Below are positions 9,267 through 17,440 of a DNA stretch of 22,123 nucleotides, one piece after another. The translations under genes and the position numbers were made by a program. The DNA is from Gammaproteobacteria bacterium UBA5338 (GTDB taxonomy: Bacteria; Pseudomonadota; Gammaproteobacteria; Pseudomonadales; UBA5862), in the NCBI GenBank assembly GCA_002408105.1, contig DHQM01000240.1, forward strand, positions 1-22,123, read 5' to 3'. The notes beneath the pieces are model-generated. The model was not told the origin of the DNA and did no database searches. It saw nothing but the letters and a program-made list of their open reading frames with translations. The first letter of the stretch is position 1; every line of letters begins with the position of its first letter.

Positions 9267-11279
9267 ATGGAGAGTTTGACCTACCTACCACCCGTCGCCG
9301 GCGCCTTGGGCCTGGTCACTGCCTTCGTTGTCTACCGCATGGTCCTACGTTTCGCGGAGGGCACCGATGCAGTGAAGCAGATCGCCGACCAGATCCACCT
9401 GGGGGCCATGGTGTTCATGCGCCGCGAATACCAGATGCTCGGGATCTTCGCTGCAATCCTGCTGGTGCTGTTGGCGGTGTTTCTGCCGTGGCAAACGGCC
9501 TTGGCATTCGCGGTGGGAGCCATTTCCTCGGCCCTCGCCGGGTACATGGGGATGTACGCGGCCACCCGAGCCAACGTGCGCACCACGACCGCTGCGCACA
9601 CCGCGGGCGCTCCGGCGGCCCTCAGCGTCGCGTTTTTCGGCGGATCGGTGATGGGCCTTTGTGTGGCCTCGTTGGGCTTGATCGGCCTCGGGTCGCTGTA
9701 CTGGCTCTTCGGGGGGGACCCCGAAACCGCCCACATGATCCACGGCTTTGGCATGGGGGCATCGTCGGTGGCGCTGTTCTCCCGGGTTGGGGGCGGGATT
9801 TATACCAAGAGTGCAGACGTCGGCGCTGACCTTGTCGGCAAGGTCGAGGCGGGCATCCCCGAGGACGACCCGCGCAACCCCGGGGTCATCGCTGACAACG
9901 TTGGCGACAACGTGGGCGACGTGGCCGGAATGGGCTCGGACATTTTTGAGTCCTACTGTGGGTCCATGATCGCGTCCATTGCCATTGCCTCGACCATGGC
10001 GGTCGGGTGGATTGAGCAGATTGCACCGGATGGAGGCAGGGCGGGCCTGATGTTCCTGCCGTTGGCTTTGGCGTCTGCGGGTCTGGTGTGTTCCGTGCTG
10101 GGGATCGTCGCGGTGCGCCTGATGGCGAGCCGCAGCCCCGAGGTGGCCTTGCGCAGCGGGACCATCTCGGCGGCGGTGCTGTTTGTCGTAGCGGCCTACT
10201 TTCTCATTGATGCGGCGGGCATCACCAGCGCGGTCTGGTGGGCGGTGGTCGCCGGTGCGCTCGGTGGCATGGTGATTGGCCTGGTCACCGAGTACTACAC
10301 CTCCGGCAAGCCCGTGGAGTTGATCGCGAAGTCCGGCGAGACGGGAACGGCGACGGTGATGATCTCGGGCCTTGCAGTGGGCATGCAGTCGGTTGTGATC
10401 CCGCTCCTGACCATATGCGCCATCATTTTCACGTCGACCCAGTTTGCCGGCCTCTACGGTGTCGGCATCGCCGCGGTTGGGATGTTGGCAACCGTGGGAA
10501 TCACCATGGCCATCGATGCCTATGGGCCGGTTGCCGACAACGCCGGCGGCATCGCAGAAATGGCCGGGCTTGGTCCTGAAACACGAAAAATCACCGACTC
10601 GCTGGACGAACTCGGCAACACGACAGCAGCCATCGGAAAGGGGTTTGCGATCGGCGCTGCGGCTCTGGCAGCGCTCGCCATCATTGCCGCGTTCGTGGAA
10701 ACCGTGTCGCACCATGTAGAGGGCTTCGTCCTGCACCTTGGCGACCCGCTGGTGCTGGTGGGGCTGTTCATTGGGGGTGTGATTCCGTTTGCGATCGCAT
10801 CAATCACCATGACGGCTGTGGGTGACGCGGCCATGGAAATGATCGTGGAGATTCGGCGCCAATTTCGTGAAATACCGGGCTTGCTGCAGGGCGAAGCGCA
10901 GCCGGATACGGCCCGCTGTGTGGACATTGCAACCACTGCCGCACTAAAGAAAATGGTGTTGCCGGGCACCATAGCGGTGGTCATGCCGCCGTTGGTTGGG
11001 TTCACCCTTGGTCCCCAGGCGCTTGGCGGCATGCTGGGTGGTGGCTTGCTTGGTTGCGTGCTGCTGGCGCTGATGATGGCCAATGCCGGTGGCGCGTGGG
11101 ACAACGCCAAAAAGTACGTGGAGCGGGGCAACCTTGGCGGCAAAGGTTCCGAAGTGCATGCTGCCACTGTGGTGGGCGACACCGTGGGTGACCCCTTCAA
11201 GGACACCTCAGGCCCGTCGATGAACATCCTGATCAACGTGATGGCGATCGTCAGCCTGGTGATCGCGCCTTTGCTCTAG
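9267..11279 (+). CDS. hppA: Membrane-bound ion-translocating pyrophosphatase, K+-dependent class
   Basis: A 670-residue polytopic inner-membrane pyrophosphatase that couples PPi hydrolysis to H+ (or Na+) export. The catalytic core is intact: [20 protein letters not shown] (175-194), the [16 protein letters not shown] stretch (210-225), [11 protein letters not shown] (424-434) and the C-terminal [15 protein letters not shown]. Hydrophobic segments fill most of the rest, as expected for about 16 helices. In [10 protein letters not shown] (450-459), Ala454 and Gly457 are the residues of K+-dependent enzymes; K+-independent ones have Lys at the first position. The FESY-type motif after the catalytic aspartates is common among Na+-pumping and related members, so the pumped ion is open. 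ATG 9267 follows GGGGAGAG; the upstream in-frame extension is rejected. It is divergent from ppa and converges with nadC. Confidence 0.96.
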   Translation: MESLTYLPPVAGALGLVTAFVVYRMVLRFAEGTDAVKQIADQIHLGAMVFMRREYQMLGIFAAILLVLLAVFLPWQTALAFAVGAISSALAGYMGMYAATRANVRTTTAAHTAGAPAALSVAFFGGSVMGLCVASLGLIGLGSLYWLFGGDPETAHMIHGFGMGASSVALFSRVGGGIYTKSADVGADLVGKVEAGIPEDDPRNPGVIADNVGDNVGDVAGMGSDIFESYCGSMIASIAIASTMAVGWIEQIAPDGGRAGLMFLPLALASAGLVCSVLGIVAVRLMASRSPEVALRSGTISAAVLFVVAAYFLIDAAGITSAVWWAVVAGALGGMVIGLVTEYYTSGKPVELIAKSGETGTATVMISGLAVGMQSVVIPLLTICAIIFTSTQFAGLYGVGIAAVGMLATVGITMAIDAYGPVADNAGGIAEMAGLGPETRKITDSLDELGNTTAAIGKGFAIGAAALAALAIIAAFVETVSHHVEGFVLHLGDPLVLVGLFIGGVIPFAIASITMTAVGDAAMEMIVEIRRQFREIPGLLQGEAQPDTARCVDIATTAALKKMVLPGTIAVVMPPLVGFTLGPQALGGMLGGGLLGCVLLALMMANAGGAWDNAKKYVERGNLGGKGSEVHAATVVGDTVGDPFKDTSGPSMNILINVMAIVSLVIAPLL

Positions 11280-11289
11280 GTCCCTCGGT

Positions 11290-11320
11290 TCGAGCGGGCC
11301 GGTTTTACCGGGCCGCTCGA
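11290..11320. terminator. Strong hairpin between convergent hppA and nadC
   Basis: TCGAGCGGGCCGGT (11290-11303) and ACCGGGCCGCTCGA (11307-11320) pair over 14 positions with one mismatch and a TTT loop. It lies 10 nt after the hppA stop and 2 nt from the nadC stop, so it can serve both genes. No clear T-tract follows on either strand. Confidence 0.65.
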
Positions 11321-11322
11321 CA

Positions 11323-12165
11323 TCATGGTTCGATCAAGCGCAGGGACAGGTCGATGGACTGAAGGTCCTTGGTGAGGGTGCCGATGGAGATGCAGTCCAC
11401 GCCAGTTGCTGCAACCCGCACCACATCGGCATCGTTCAACCCACCTGATGCCTCCAGCTCGGTCCGTCCGGCGGTGCGTTGCACCGCCAGGGCCATGGTC
11501 TCAAGCGAGAAGTTGTCGAGCATGATGCGGTCGCACTGTGCGGCGATCGCTTCCTCAAGTTGCTCTAGAGACTCGATCTCCACCTCAACCGGCGTGCTGG
11601 GCGAGATCGTGCGGGCGCGGCTCACCGCCTGGGCGATGCCGCCGGCTGCCAGGATGTGGTTTTCCTTGATCAGAAACGCATCGTAGAGGCCAAGGCGGTG
11701 GTTGTGGCACCCGCCCACCCGAACCGCGTACTTCTGCGCCAGTCGCAACCCCGGGAGGGTTTTGCGGGTATCAAGGATGCGCACAGGGCTCCCTGCGACA
11801 AGATTGGCGAAGTGGCGGGCGCGCGTTGCGGTGCCTGACAGGGTCTGCAGAAAGTTCAACGCAGCCCGCTCGCCGCTGAGCAGCGCTCGGGCAGGGCCTT
11901 CGATCTCGCCCACCAGGCTGTCAGGGGTGACCTGATCGCCGTCTTGCACCACCCACCTCGCCGACACCGCATTGTCCAGTTTCTTGAAGCACTGTTCGGC
12001 CCAGGCCAGGCCGCAGATGGTGGCGGACTGCCGGCAGATCAGCCGCGCTTTGGTGTGCGCGTCGGCATCGACCAGCTGCGCTGTGAGGTCACCGCCGCCG
12101 AGGTCTTCAGCCAGTGCGGCTTGCACGTTCGCCTCGATCGCCGCAGTCATCTCATTGTCGGTCAT
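11323..12165 (-). CDS. nadC: Nicotinate-nucleotide pyrophosphorylase (quinolinate phosphoribosyltransferase)
   Basis: A 280-residue NadC, which converts quinolinate and PRPP to nicotinate mononucleotide, CO2 and PPi in de novo NAD synthesis. Characteristic motifs are [19 protein letters not shown] (96-114), [11 protein letters not shown] (131-141) followed directly by the VGGCHNHR segment (150-157), IKENH (166-170), and EASGGL near residue 240. Length and architecture (N-terminal sandwich, then an alpha/beta barrel) are normal. No clear Shine-Dalgarno sequence precedes ATG 12165; an in-frame ATG at 12150 is an alternative. It is divergent from the DUF1631 gene, an arrangement known next to ampD in other Gammaproteobacteria. 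Its product PPi is a substrate of the two adjacent pyrophosphatases, though this need not mean co-regulation. Confidence 0.97.
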   Translation of the reverse strand: MTDNEMTAAIEANVQAALAEDLGGGDLTAQLVDADAHTKARLICRQSATICGLAWAEQCFKKLDNAVSARWVVQDGDQVTPDSLVGEIEGPARALLSGERAALNFLQTLSGTATRARHFANLVAGSPVRILDTRKTLPGLRLAQKYAVRVGGCHNHRLGLYDAFLIKENHILAAGGIAQAVSRARTISPSTPVEVEIESLEQLEEAIAAQCDRIMLDNFSLETMALAVQRTAGRTELEASGGLNDADVVRVAATGVDCISIGTLTKDLQSIDLSLRLIEP

Positions 12166-12198
12166 GGTTCAGGGCCCGAATGCGCCTAGGGGTGCGGG

Positions 12199-12204
12199 AG
12201 TATA
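12199..12204 (-). promoter_or_regulatory. Possible -10 box of nadC
   Basis: The minus strand reads TATACT, 5/6 to consensus, about 34 nt before the nadC start. No good -35 box is present at normal spacing. Confidence 0.35.
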
Positions 12205-12288
12205 CCGGTCCGGGCGCGACGCTGAAATTGGCGTGATCCGGTTAACGGTTTGCCGATTGGTTGGCACCTTGCGCCCCCGCACAGTGCC

Positions 12289-12311
12289 TATACTCATGGG
12301 GCATTCATGCC
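12289..12311 (+). promoter_or_regulatory. Possible -10 box with operator-like dyad upstream of the DUF1631 gene
   Basis: TATACT (12289-12294) is followed by GGCAT-TC-ATGCC (12300-12311), a 5-bp dyad lying where transcription would start. A second dyad CCGAA-A-TTCGG lies at 12324-12334. TTGGCA (12261-12266) is 22 nt upstream of the -10, too far for a normal -35, so the promoter is only suggestive. Confidence 0.35.
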
Positions 12312-12354
12312 TTTATTGTGTGACCGAAATTCGGAGCATCGTGCACTTTGAATC

Positions 12355-12369
12355 CGCGCGCGGCGCGCG
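12355..12369. repeat. CG hairpin just before the DUF1631 ribosome-binding site
   Basis: CGCGCG-CGG-CGCGCG forms a 6-bp stem with a 3-nt loop ending 8 nt before the GGAG site (12378-12381) of the DUF1631 gene. It may reduce translation or be chance in alternating CG. Confidence 0.3.
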
Positions 12370-12387
12370 AGCCATGCGGAGCTGTCG

Positions 12388-14793
12388 ATGAAAACCCAGT
12401 CCAACATTCACCCGCTACGAATGAGTTCTCCCAGTCGTACGCCAGCCACCGCCACTGTTCCCGCCCTGTTGGGGCGCATGGCGGACCGCTTTATCGGAGA
12501 ACTCGTCGGGTGGGTTCGCAGCCTGAACGATTGCGCAGATGACGCCCTGTTCGAGTTGGCGGACCGCTCGGCCTCAAACCAAGAGCAGAACTCGTTTTTC
12601 GAGGCCATGCGTGAAGTGCGGCTGAAGCGCAAACCCATGGAGGACAGCTACGGCCAGTGCCTTCACCAAAACCTGGCGGCATGGCTCTCGGCGGCGCGCA
12701 GCGCGGATGCGAACGCAGGACCTGACAGTCAAGAGCGTCTCGCGTTGGTGGACAATGATGAGCTGGAAGAGCGGGTGGCGGTTGACCTCATGTGCAAGCG
12801 GGCAGAGGACCAATTTGCGCCTGCACTGGAGCACTTCGCGCTGCGCCTCGCCCAACTCGCGCCGGCGGCATCGAGCGCAGACCATCCCTTTGCGCCGCGA
12901 AGTGTTGCCGAGGCCTATCTGAGCTGTGCGCGGCTTTTTGATATCGACATCAAAGCCCAGCTGGTGTTGCTTAAGCTGTTCGAACGACAGGTGGTTCAGC
13001 GGCTCGGGGTCCTTTACGCTGAGTGCAACCAACTGCTTGTTGATTCGGGCATTTTGCCAGACCTGAAAGGTCAGCCAGTGCGCGGTCGCCAGAAGGAGGT
13101 CCCCGTGGCTGATGAGCCCGCTCAGATGCAGTCTGCAGGGTTGCACCATGTCAATTCAGGTGACCCCACTTCTGTGCTGCTTGAATCCTTGCACGAACTG
13201 CTCCTCAAGAAACGCGGAGAAGAAACCCAGCAACAGGCTTCTGCCACTGCACCCGTGACCTTGGATGACCTGTTGCGTGGCCTGGGTCGTTTGGAGGCGC
13301 GACGCCCAGCGGGAATGGCGATTGCGCAGGACAGCGGAGCGCAGGATGTGCTTGCGACCCTGCAGGGTCTGGTGGGTGGCGAGGGCTCTGGATCGATCGC
13401 GAGCGCACACCAGGATGTGATTGAACTGATTTCGTTGTTGTTCAAATACATCGTCAACGACCGCGGCATTGGTGGTCCGGCGCGCACCTTGTTTTCCCGT
13501 CTGCAATTGCCGTTGATCCGGCTGGCCTTGCAGGACCGCAGTTTTCTGAGCGAGCGGTCGCATCCCGCACGGCGTCTGCTCGATGAGATGGCGTCCATGT
13601 CCGTTGGCCTCTATGACACGGCAGCAGGTGGTGAGGACCAGGTATACCGCAAGATGCAGCAGGTGGTTGCCCGTGTGCAGAATGAGTTCGACCGGGACAC
13701 CACCATCTTTGAAGACTTGTGGACTGATTTCGAGCGCTTTTCGCAGAAGGAGCGCCGGCGTGCTGAGGTTGCAGAGCAGCGCCTACGCGACGCCGAGGAT
13801 GGGCGGGCTCGTTCCGAGAAGGCGCAGCGTCTTGCCCATGAAGCGGTGCAGGCGGCAGTGGCAAGCCAAACCATTCCAGCATTCGTGGATTCCTTTCTCG
13901 AGCAGCACTGGTCCCGCTACCTGTTCCTGGTTGCACTGCGCCATGGAGAGCACAGCGATGAGTGGCGCAATGCCTCAGCAGTGGTGACGCAGCTGCTGGA
14001 TAGCCTGGTGCCATCACGCACCCCGGAGCAGCGGCGCGAATTGCTGGCCACTTTGCCTCACCTGCTGCGCAGCTTGCGCCATGGGCTGCAGCAAATCTCT
14101 GCAGACCCCTTTCAAAGCAACCGTTTTTTCACCGAGCTGGAGCGTACCCACCTGCGCTTGAGTGAGTTGCCGCCGATCCAGGGGGTGCCCGATACAGAGG
14201 TTGCGGAGATGGCGCGCGCGCGTGAGGTGCCACGCCACGAGGACGTGCAGCCACCACCCGTACCGGTTGGAGAAAGCGCACAGCCGGCACCGTCCGATGT
14301 CGTCCAGCCGGCGCCAGACTCATCGCCACAGGCACCTGTGCCGACCGCTCAGCTGCAGGCAGAATCTGCTCCGATGGTCCCGGACTTGAGCCTGGATCTA
14401 GATGTGAATCTGGACCCTGAAGCGGACCCGAGCGCCGCTGCCGCGGGTTCACTTGCAACGCGCGGGGAGCCGACGGGTGGACCGGAGCTGACCTCAGGCG
14501 ACAGACCGCTGTTTGCTCCGACCGAAGAGCCCTTGCCCAGCCTGGGGGTGGGCACCTGGATCGAGTTGCAGCAAGGTGACCAGCGGCTGCGCTGCAAACT
14601 GGCGGCCCACCTGAGTGAGGTCGACAAGTACATTTTTGTGAACCGTGTGGGCATGAAAGTCGCAGAATACAGCCATGGCGCCCTTGCCGAAGCCCATGCA
14701 GAAGGGCGGTTGCGGGTGATGAGCGATACCCTCATGTTCGACCGTGCCCTCAGCGCGGTCATCAGCGATCTGCGCGCCGAGGAGGACGAGTAG
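12388..14793 (+). CDS. DUF1631 family protein with C-terminal PilZ-like segment
   Basis: An 801-residue cytoplasmic protein of the DUF1631 family, whose function is not established. It begins with the family's FFEAMREVRLKRKP segment (residues 71-84), has a long helical middle with a charged, coiled-coil-prone stretch (about 452-495), then a Pro/Ala/Glu-rich linker of low complexity (about 605-718). The final 80 residues (about 720-798: GTWIELQQGDQRLRCKLA, then VNRVGMKVAEYS) resemble a degenerate PilZ-like barrel; I see no clear RxxxR c-di-GMP motif. The ATG has GGAG 6 nt upstream. The family is found beside nadC and ampD-ampE in other Gammaproteobacteria, so position and identity agree. Database names such as thymidine phosphorylase for this family have no visible basis. 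Confidence 0.88.
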   Translation: MKTQSNIHPLRMSSPSRTPATATVPALLGRMADRFIGELVGWVRSLNDCADDALFELADRSASNQEQNSFFEAMREVRLKRKPMEDSYGQCLHQNLAAWLSAARSADANAGPDSQERLALVDNDELEERVAVDLMCKRAEDQFAPALEHFALRLAQLAPAASSADHPFAPRSVAEAYLSCARLFDIDIKAQLVLLKLFERQVVQRLGVLYAECNQLLVDSGILPDLKGQPVRGRQKEVPVADEPAQMQSAGLHHVNSGDPTSVLLESLHELLLKKRGEETQQQASATAPVTLDDLLRGLGRLEARRPAGMAIAQDSGAQDVLATLQGLVGGEGSGSIASAHQDVIELISLLFKYIVNDRGIGGPARTLFSRLQLPLIRLALQDRSFLSERSHPARRLLDEMASMSVGLYDTAAGGEDQVYRKMQQVVARVQNEFDRDTTIFEDLWTDFERFSQKERRRAEVAEQRLRDAEDGRARSEKAQRLAHEAVQAAVASQTIPAFVDSFLEQHWSRYLFLVALRHGEHSDEWRNASAVVTQLLDSLVPSRTPEQRRELLATLPHLLRSLRHGLQQISADPFQSNRFFTELERTHLRLSELPPIQGVPDTEVAEMARAREVPRHEDVQPPPVPVGESAQPAPSDVVQPAPDSSPQAPVPTAQLQAESAPMVPDLSLDLDVNLDPEADPSAAAAGSLATRGEPTGGPELTSGDRPLFAPTEEPLPSLGVGTWIELQQGDQRLRCKLAAHLSEVDKYIFVNRVGMKVAEYSHGALAEAHAEGRLRVMSDTLMFDRALSAVISDLRAEEDE

Positions 14794-14851
14794 CCCGCGA
14801 CACGCCCGGCCACGCTGGACAATGAAGCAGCGGTTGCGCACACTCGTTAAA

Positions 14852-14861
14852 GGCACGTGCC
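14852..14861. repeat. Perfect palindrome GGCACGTGCC between the DUF1631 gene and ampD
   Basis: A 10-bp perfect palindrome in the 159-nt gap. It could be a protein-binding site; nothing else supports this. Confidence 0.3.
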
Positions 14862-14952
14862 GTCGCAGATGGTTGTCGAACAGGGAGCCCCCGTGACGAA
14901 CGGGTGCCTGCGCGCTTGGCAGTGTGTGGCCCAGGTATGAGGTCGATGGTTC

Positions 14953-15546
14953 ATGGGGCGGGTGGTTGAACATTGGTGGTCAGAAGCGACCGCCGTACCA
15001 AGCCCAAACCAGGATTCGCGGCCACCGGCCAGCGCCCCGCGGTTGATCGTTATTCACTGTATTAGCTTGCCGCCTGGCGTGTTCGGCGGCCCTCAAATCG
15101 ACGCCCTGTTCTGCAACTGCTTGGATCCCTCCGAGCACCCTACCTTTGCCGATTTGGACCAACTGCGGGTCTCTGCCCATGCATTGGTCCGCCGCGATGG
15201 CCGCGTGCACCAATATGTCGCGTTCGATCGACGTGCATGGCACGCAGGAAGCTCGAGCTATCGAGGCAAGGCCGCATGCAATGACTATTCAATCGGCATC
15301 GAACTGGAAGGGCTCGCCCCCGGCGGCTACACACCTGTTCAGTACGCCCATCTGACCGCTTTGGTGGCCGATTTGATGGCGGCCTACCCGTCACTGACCC
15401 CGGCGGCCATCGTGGGCCACCAGCACATCGCACCGGTTCGCAAAACCGATCCTGGTCCCGCATTTGATTGGCGGCACCTGCGCCGGCTGCTGGCACGGCG
15501 ACTGGATGTTTCTCCCTCGCGGGTGGCAGAGTTGAACTGTGCTTGA
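14953..15546 (+). CDS. ampD: 1,6-anhydro-N-acetylmuramyl-L-alanine amidase AmpD
   Basis: A 197-residue cytoplasmic zinc amidase that removes the peptide from 1,6-anhydro-muropeptides during cell-wall recycling, thereby lowering the signal that induces AmpC-type beta-lactamases where AmpR is present. Zinc ligands His35 (VIHCISLPPG), His156 and Asp166, with Lys164 in GHQHIAPVRKTDPGPAFDW (155-173), and the catalytic Glu117 (SIGIELEG) are all present. VPSPN (15-19), SAHALVRRDG (74-83) and RAWHAGSS (94-101) are also typical. GAGGT lies 9 nt before ATG 14953. ampE follows after 72 nt, the usual partner. Complete and of normal length, so recycling should work. Confidence 0.96.
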   Translation: MGRVVEHWWSEATAVPSPNQDSRPPASAPRLIVIHCISLPPGVFGGPQIDALFCNCLDPSEHPTFADLDQLRVSAHALVRRDGRVHQYVAFDRRAWHAGSSSYRGKAACNDYSIGIELEGLAPGGYTPVQYAHLTALVADLMAAYPSLTPAAIVGHQHIAPVRKTDPGPAFDWRHLRRLLARRLDVSPSRVAELNCA

Positions 15547-15618
15547 CAGCCGGTTGTGGTTGGTAGTGGATTGGGCTCAGTATTGCGCTGAAGCGCCCTT
15601 GTCCGATTGGGAGGATTG

Positions 15619-16515
15619 ATGAAGCTGCTTGCGATACTGATTGCCCTGTGCGTCGCCTATCTCTTTGACTTCCGTGGGCGGTGGCTGCGCGACCATTGGT
15701 TCGACCGGTACTGTGACTGGATTCGGTCACGTTCGTTTTTCGATCCGAAATCGCAGGCTCGCACCCTGCTGTTCGAGGTGGGTGCGCCGGTTCTGGTGTT
15801 CGGCATCCTGCTGTGTTGGCTCGGCGACTGGCTGTTCGGATTGGTGGGTCTGGTCATGCACGTTGCGGTGCTGTTGTTCGCCCTGGATCGGCGCGACCTC
15901 AGTACCGACCTGGCCCTGTTCCGGGCCGCAGCGGCGCGCGAGGATCTGCAGGCGGCGCTGCATGTCGCAGAACAAAGCGGGCTTGTGGTTCCAGGTCAGC
16001 CAGTGCAAAGCCGGGCTGATTTGTCCCAAGCGGTGGTATCGAGGGTCTTGGCCCGACGCCTGGAGTGTGGCTTCAGCGTGTTGTTCTGGTACCTGGTGCT
16101 GGGCCCAGTGGCGGCGCTGGCGGTGGTTCTTCTCCGCCTGGTGCGCGAGCGCAGCCCAACTGCGGCTGATTTTGACCTGGGTGGTCAGTTGATGGGCTTC
16201 ATTCACTGGCTGCCAGCACGGGTGCTGGCGTTCACTTTCTGTCTGGTGGGGGATTTCAGCGCAACGGCACCGGTTGCGGTCGCCTCCGTCCGCAACCCGT
16301 CGATGCCACCGGTGGACGTGCTCGGCAGCGCTGCGGCTGCATCCTGTCCAGCGCTTGCTGTGCCCACCGCCGCTGATGCCGCGGACAGCGAGATGGGGGA
16401 GCAGGCCGCGCAAGTCGAGCGCCAGCTCGACGCGGTTGTGGGGTTGCTGAACCGTTCATTGGTGCTCTGGCTCGGGTCTCTCGCTTTGTGGACGCTGTTT
16501 GCTGGGGCCGGCTGA
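15619..16515 (+). CDS. ampE: AmpE, inner-membrane signalling protein
   Basis: A 298-residue membrane protein of the AmpE family (E. coli 284 aa), encoded with ampD and long described as a regulatory or signalling modulator of beta-lactamase induction, with unclear biochemistry. Hydrophobic segments lie at about 1-16, 56-90, 151-174 and 280-298. The family motifs FWYLVLGPVAALAVVLLRL (156-174) and WLPARVLAFTFCLVGDF (197-213) are clear. The 215-270 region is Ala/Pro-rich and longer than in E. coli. ATG 15619 is chosen for GGGAGG 4 nt upstream, and because it opens with a membrane helix. The next gene begins within 40 nt of its stop, so ampD, ampE and the binding-protein gene may be co-transcribed. 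Confidence 0.93.
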   Translation: MKLLAILIALCVAYLFDFRGRWLRDHWFDRYCDWIRSRSFFDPKSQARTLLFEVGAPVLVFGILLCWLGDWLFGLVGLVMHVAVLLFALDRRDLSTDLALFRAAAAREDLQAALHVAEQSGLVVPGQPVQSRADLSQAVVSRVLARRLECGFSVLFWYLVLGPVAALAVVLLRLVRERSPTAADFDLGGQLMGFIHWLPARVLAFTFCLVGDFSATAPVAVASVRNPSMPPVDVLGSAAAASCPALAVPTAADAADSEMGEQAAQVERQLDAVVGLLNRSLVLWLGSLALWTLFAGAG

Positions 16516-16552
16516 TCCAGTGAGTGCGGTTGCATGCAGGTGGTGTCCAAGC

Positions 16553-17440
16553 GTGCGCCGCGCACTGTGGCGAGCCACTTGGACGCTGTGCCTGTGGACT
16601 GTTGCCCTACAGGGTGCTGGTGCGGCGATTCAAGTCACCGATGACACTGGCAGGGTGGTCGCGCTTCCACGGCCTGCCGAGCGTGTGGTCAGCCTCGCTC
16701 CCCACATCACGGAACTGGTGTTCGCGGTTGGCGCCGGTGACCGGTTGGTCGGGACCGTCCGCTTTGCTGACCACCCCCCCGCAGCCCGGGAGATCCCCCG
16801 CCTGGGCGATGCCTTTATGTTGAACTTTGAGGCGCTGGTTGCCTTGCAGCCGGACCTGGTGCTGCTGTGGCATTCCGGCACCCCCTTGCGGTTTCAGGCC
16901 CGCCTGGAGGCCCTCGGCGTCGCGCTCTACCGCAGCGAGCCGAGCGACCTGCGCGGCATTGCCGATGCAATGCGCAGCGTCTCACAGCTGCTTGGCACGC
17001 AACTGCACGGGGAGGCTGCGGCCGCTGAATTCTTGCAGCGCCTGGAAGCGCTGCGCCAACCCGAAGATGCGGGTGACGGAGTGGATGTCTTCATTCAAAT
17101 CAGCGCCCAGCCCCGCTATACCGTGAACAACCGCCATTTGATCGGGCAGGCGCTGCGCTGGTGCGGCGGTCGCAATGTTTTCGGAAACACGAAAAACTCG
17201 GTGTTTCCGGTAAGCGCCGCGGCGGTGGTCGCGCTTGACCCTGGAGTGATCGTGTTGATGGCGGCGGGGGAACTGGAATTCAATCGCATGCGTGCGGACT
17301 GGACGCGGTTCGAGGGCCTTCGTGCAGTCCGCACACAACGCCTGTATCCGGCGTCTGCTGACTTGCTTTCGCGGCCGGCACCACGGATCGTAGAGGGCAT
17401 TGCCGAGCTGTGCGACCGCTTGGAGCAGGCGCGCCGATGA
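16553..17440 (+). CDS. BtuF-like periplasmic substrate-binding protein (cobalamin/iron type)
   Basis: A 295-residue exported binding protein of the BtuF/TroA-like fold that serves ABC importers for vitamin B12 or iron complexes. The signal peptide has an RR start (residues 2-3), a hydrophobic core (about 9-20) and an AxA-type site near 22-24. The mature part opens with QVTDDTGRVVALPRPAERVV and LAPHITELVFAVGAGDRLVG, typical of the family, and has the later YTVNNRHLIGQALRWCGG segment resembling cobalamin-binding members. GTG 16553 is chosen for AGGTGG 9 nt upstream and the tidy signal peptide; GTG 16520 in frame is an alternative. No permease or ATPase gene is in the window, so its transporter lies elsewhere. 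Its TGA overlaps the ATG of the kinase gene (ATGA), so the two are translationally coupled. Cobalamin is the likely ligand, not proven. Confidence 0.88.
   Translation: MRRALWRATWTLCLWTVALQGAGAAIQVTDDTGRVVALPRPAERVVSLAPHITELVFAVGAGDRLVGTVRFADHPPAAREIPRLGDAFMLNFEALVALQPDLVLLWHSGTPLRFQARLEALGVALYRSEPSDLRGIADAMRSVSQLLGTQLHGEAAAAEFLQRLEALRQPEDAGDGVDVFIQISAQPRYTVNNRHLIGQALRWCGGRNVFGNTKNSVFPVSAAAVVALDPGVIVLMAAGELEFNRMRADWTRFEGLRAVRTQRLYPASADLLSRPAPRIVEGIAELCDRLEQARR

Noticed and set aside
9345..10736. Long open frame on the minus strand opposite hppA (463 codons)
   Set aside because: It is antisense to a fully conserved gene and its translation is rich in His, Arg and Gly without any domain.
14916..14941. 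TTGGCA and TATGAG as an ampD promoter
   Set aside because: The spacer is only 14 nt, too short for a sigma70 promoter.
15543..15571. Perfect TTGACA at the end of ampD as an ampE promoter
   Set aside because: No acceptable -10 hexamer lies 16-18 nt downstream; TTGACA alone occurs by chance, and ampE is probably served by the ampD transcript.
16499..16552. Earlier TTG start for the BtuF-like protein, overlapping ampE
   Set aside because: It would place a Cys/Arg-containing stretch before the signal peptide and has no ribosome-binding site; GTG 16553 gives a normal signal peptide behind AGGTGG.
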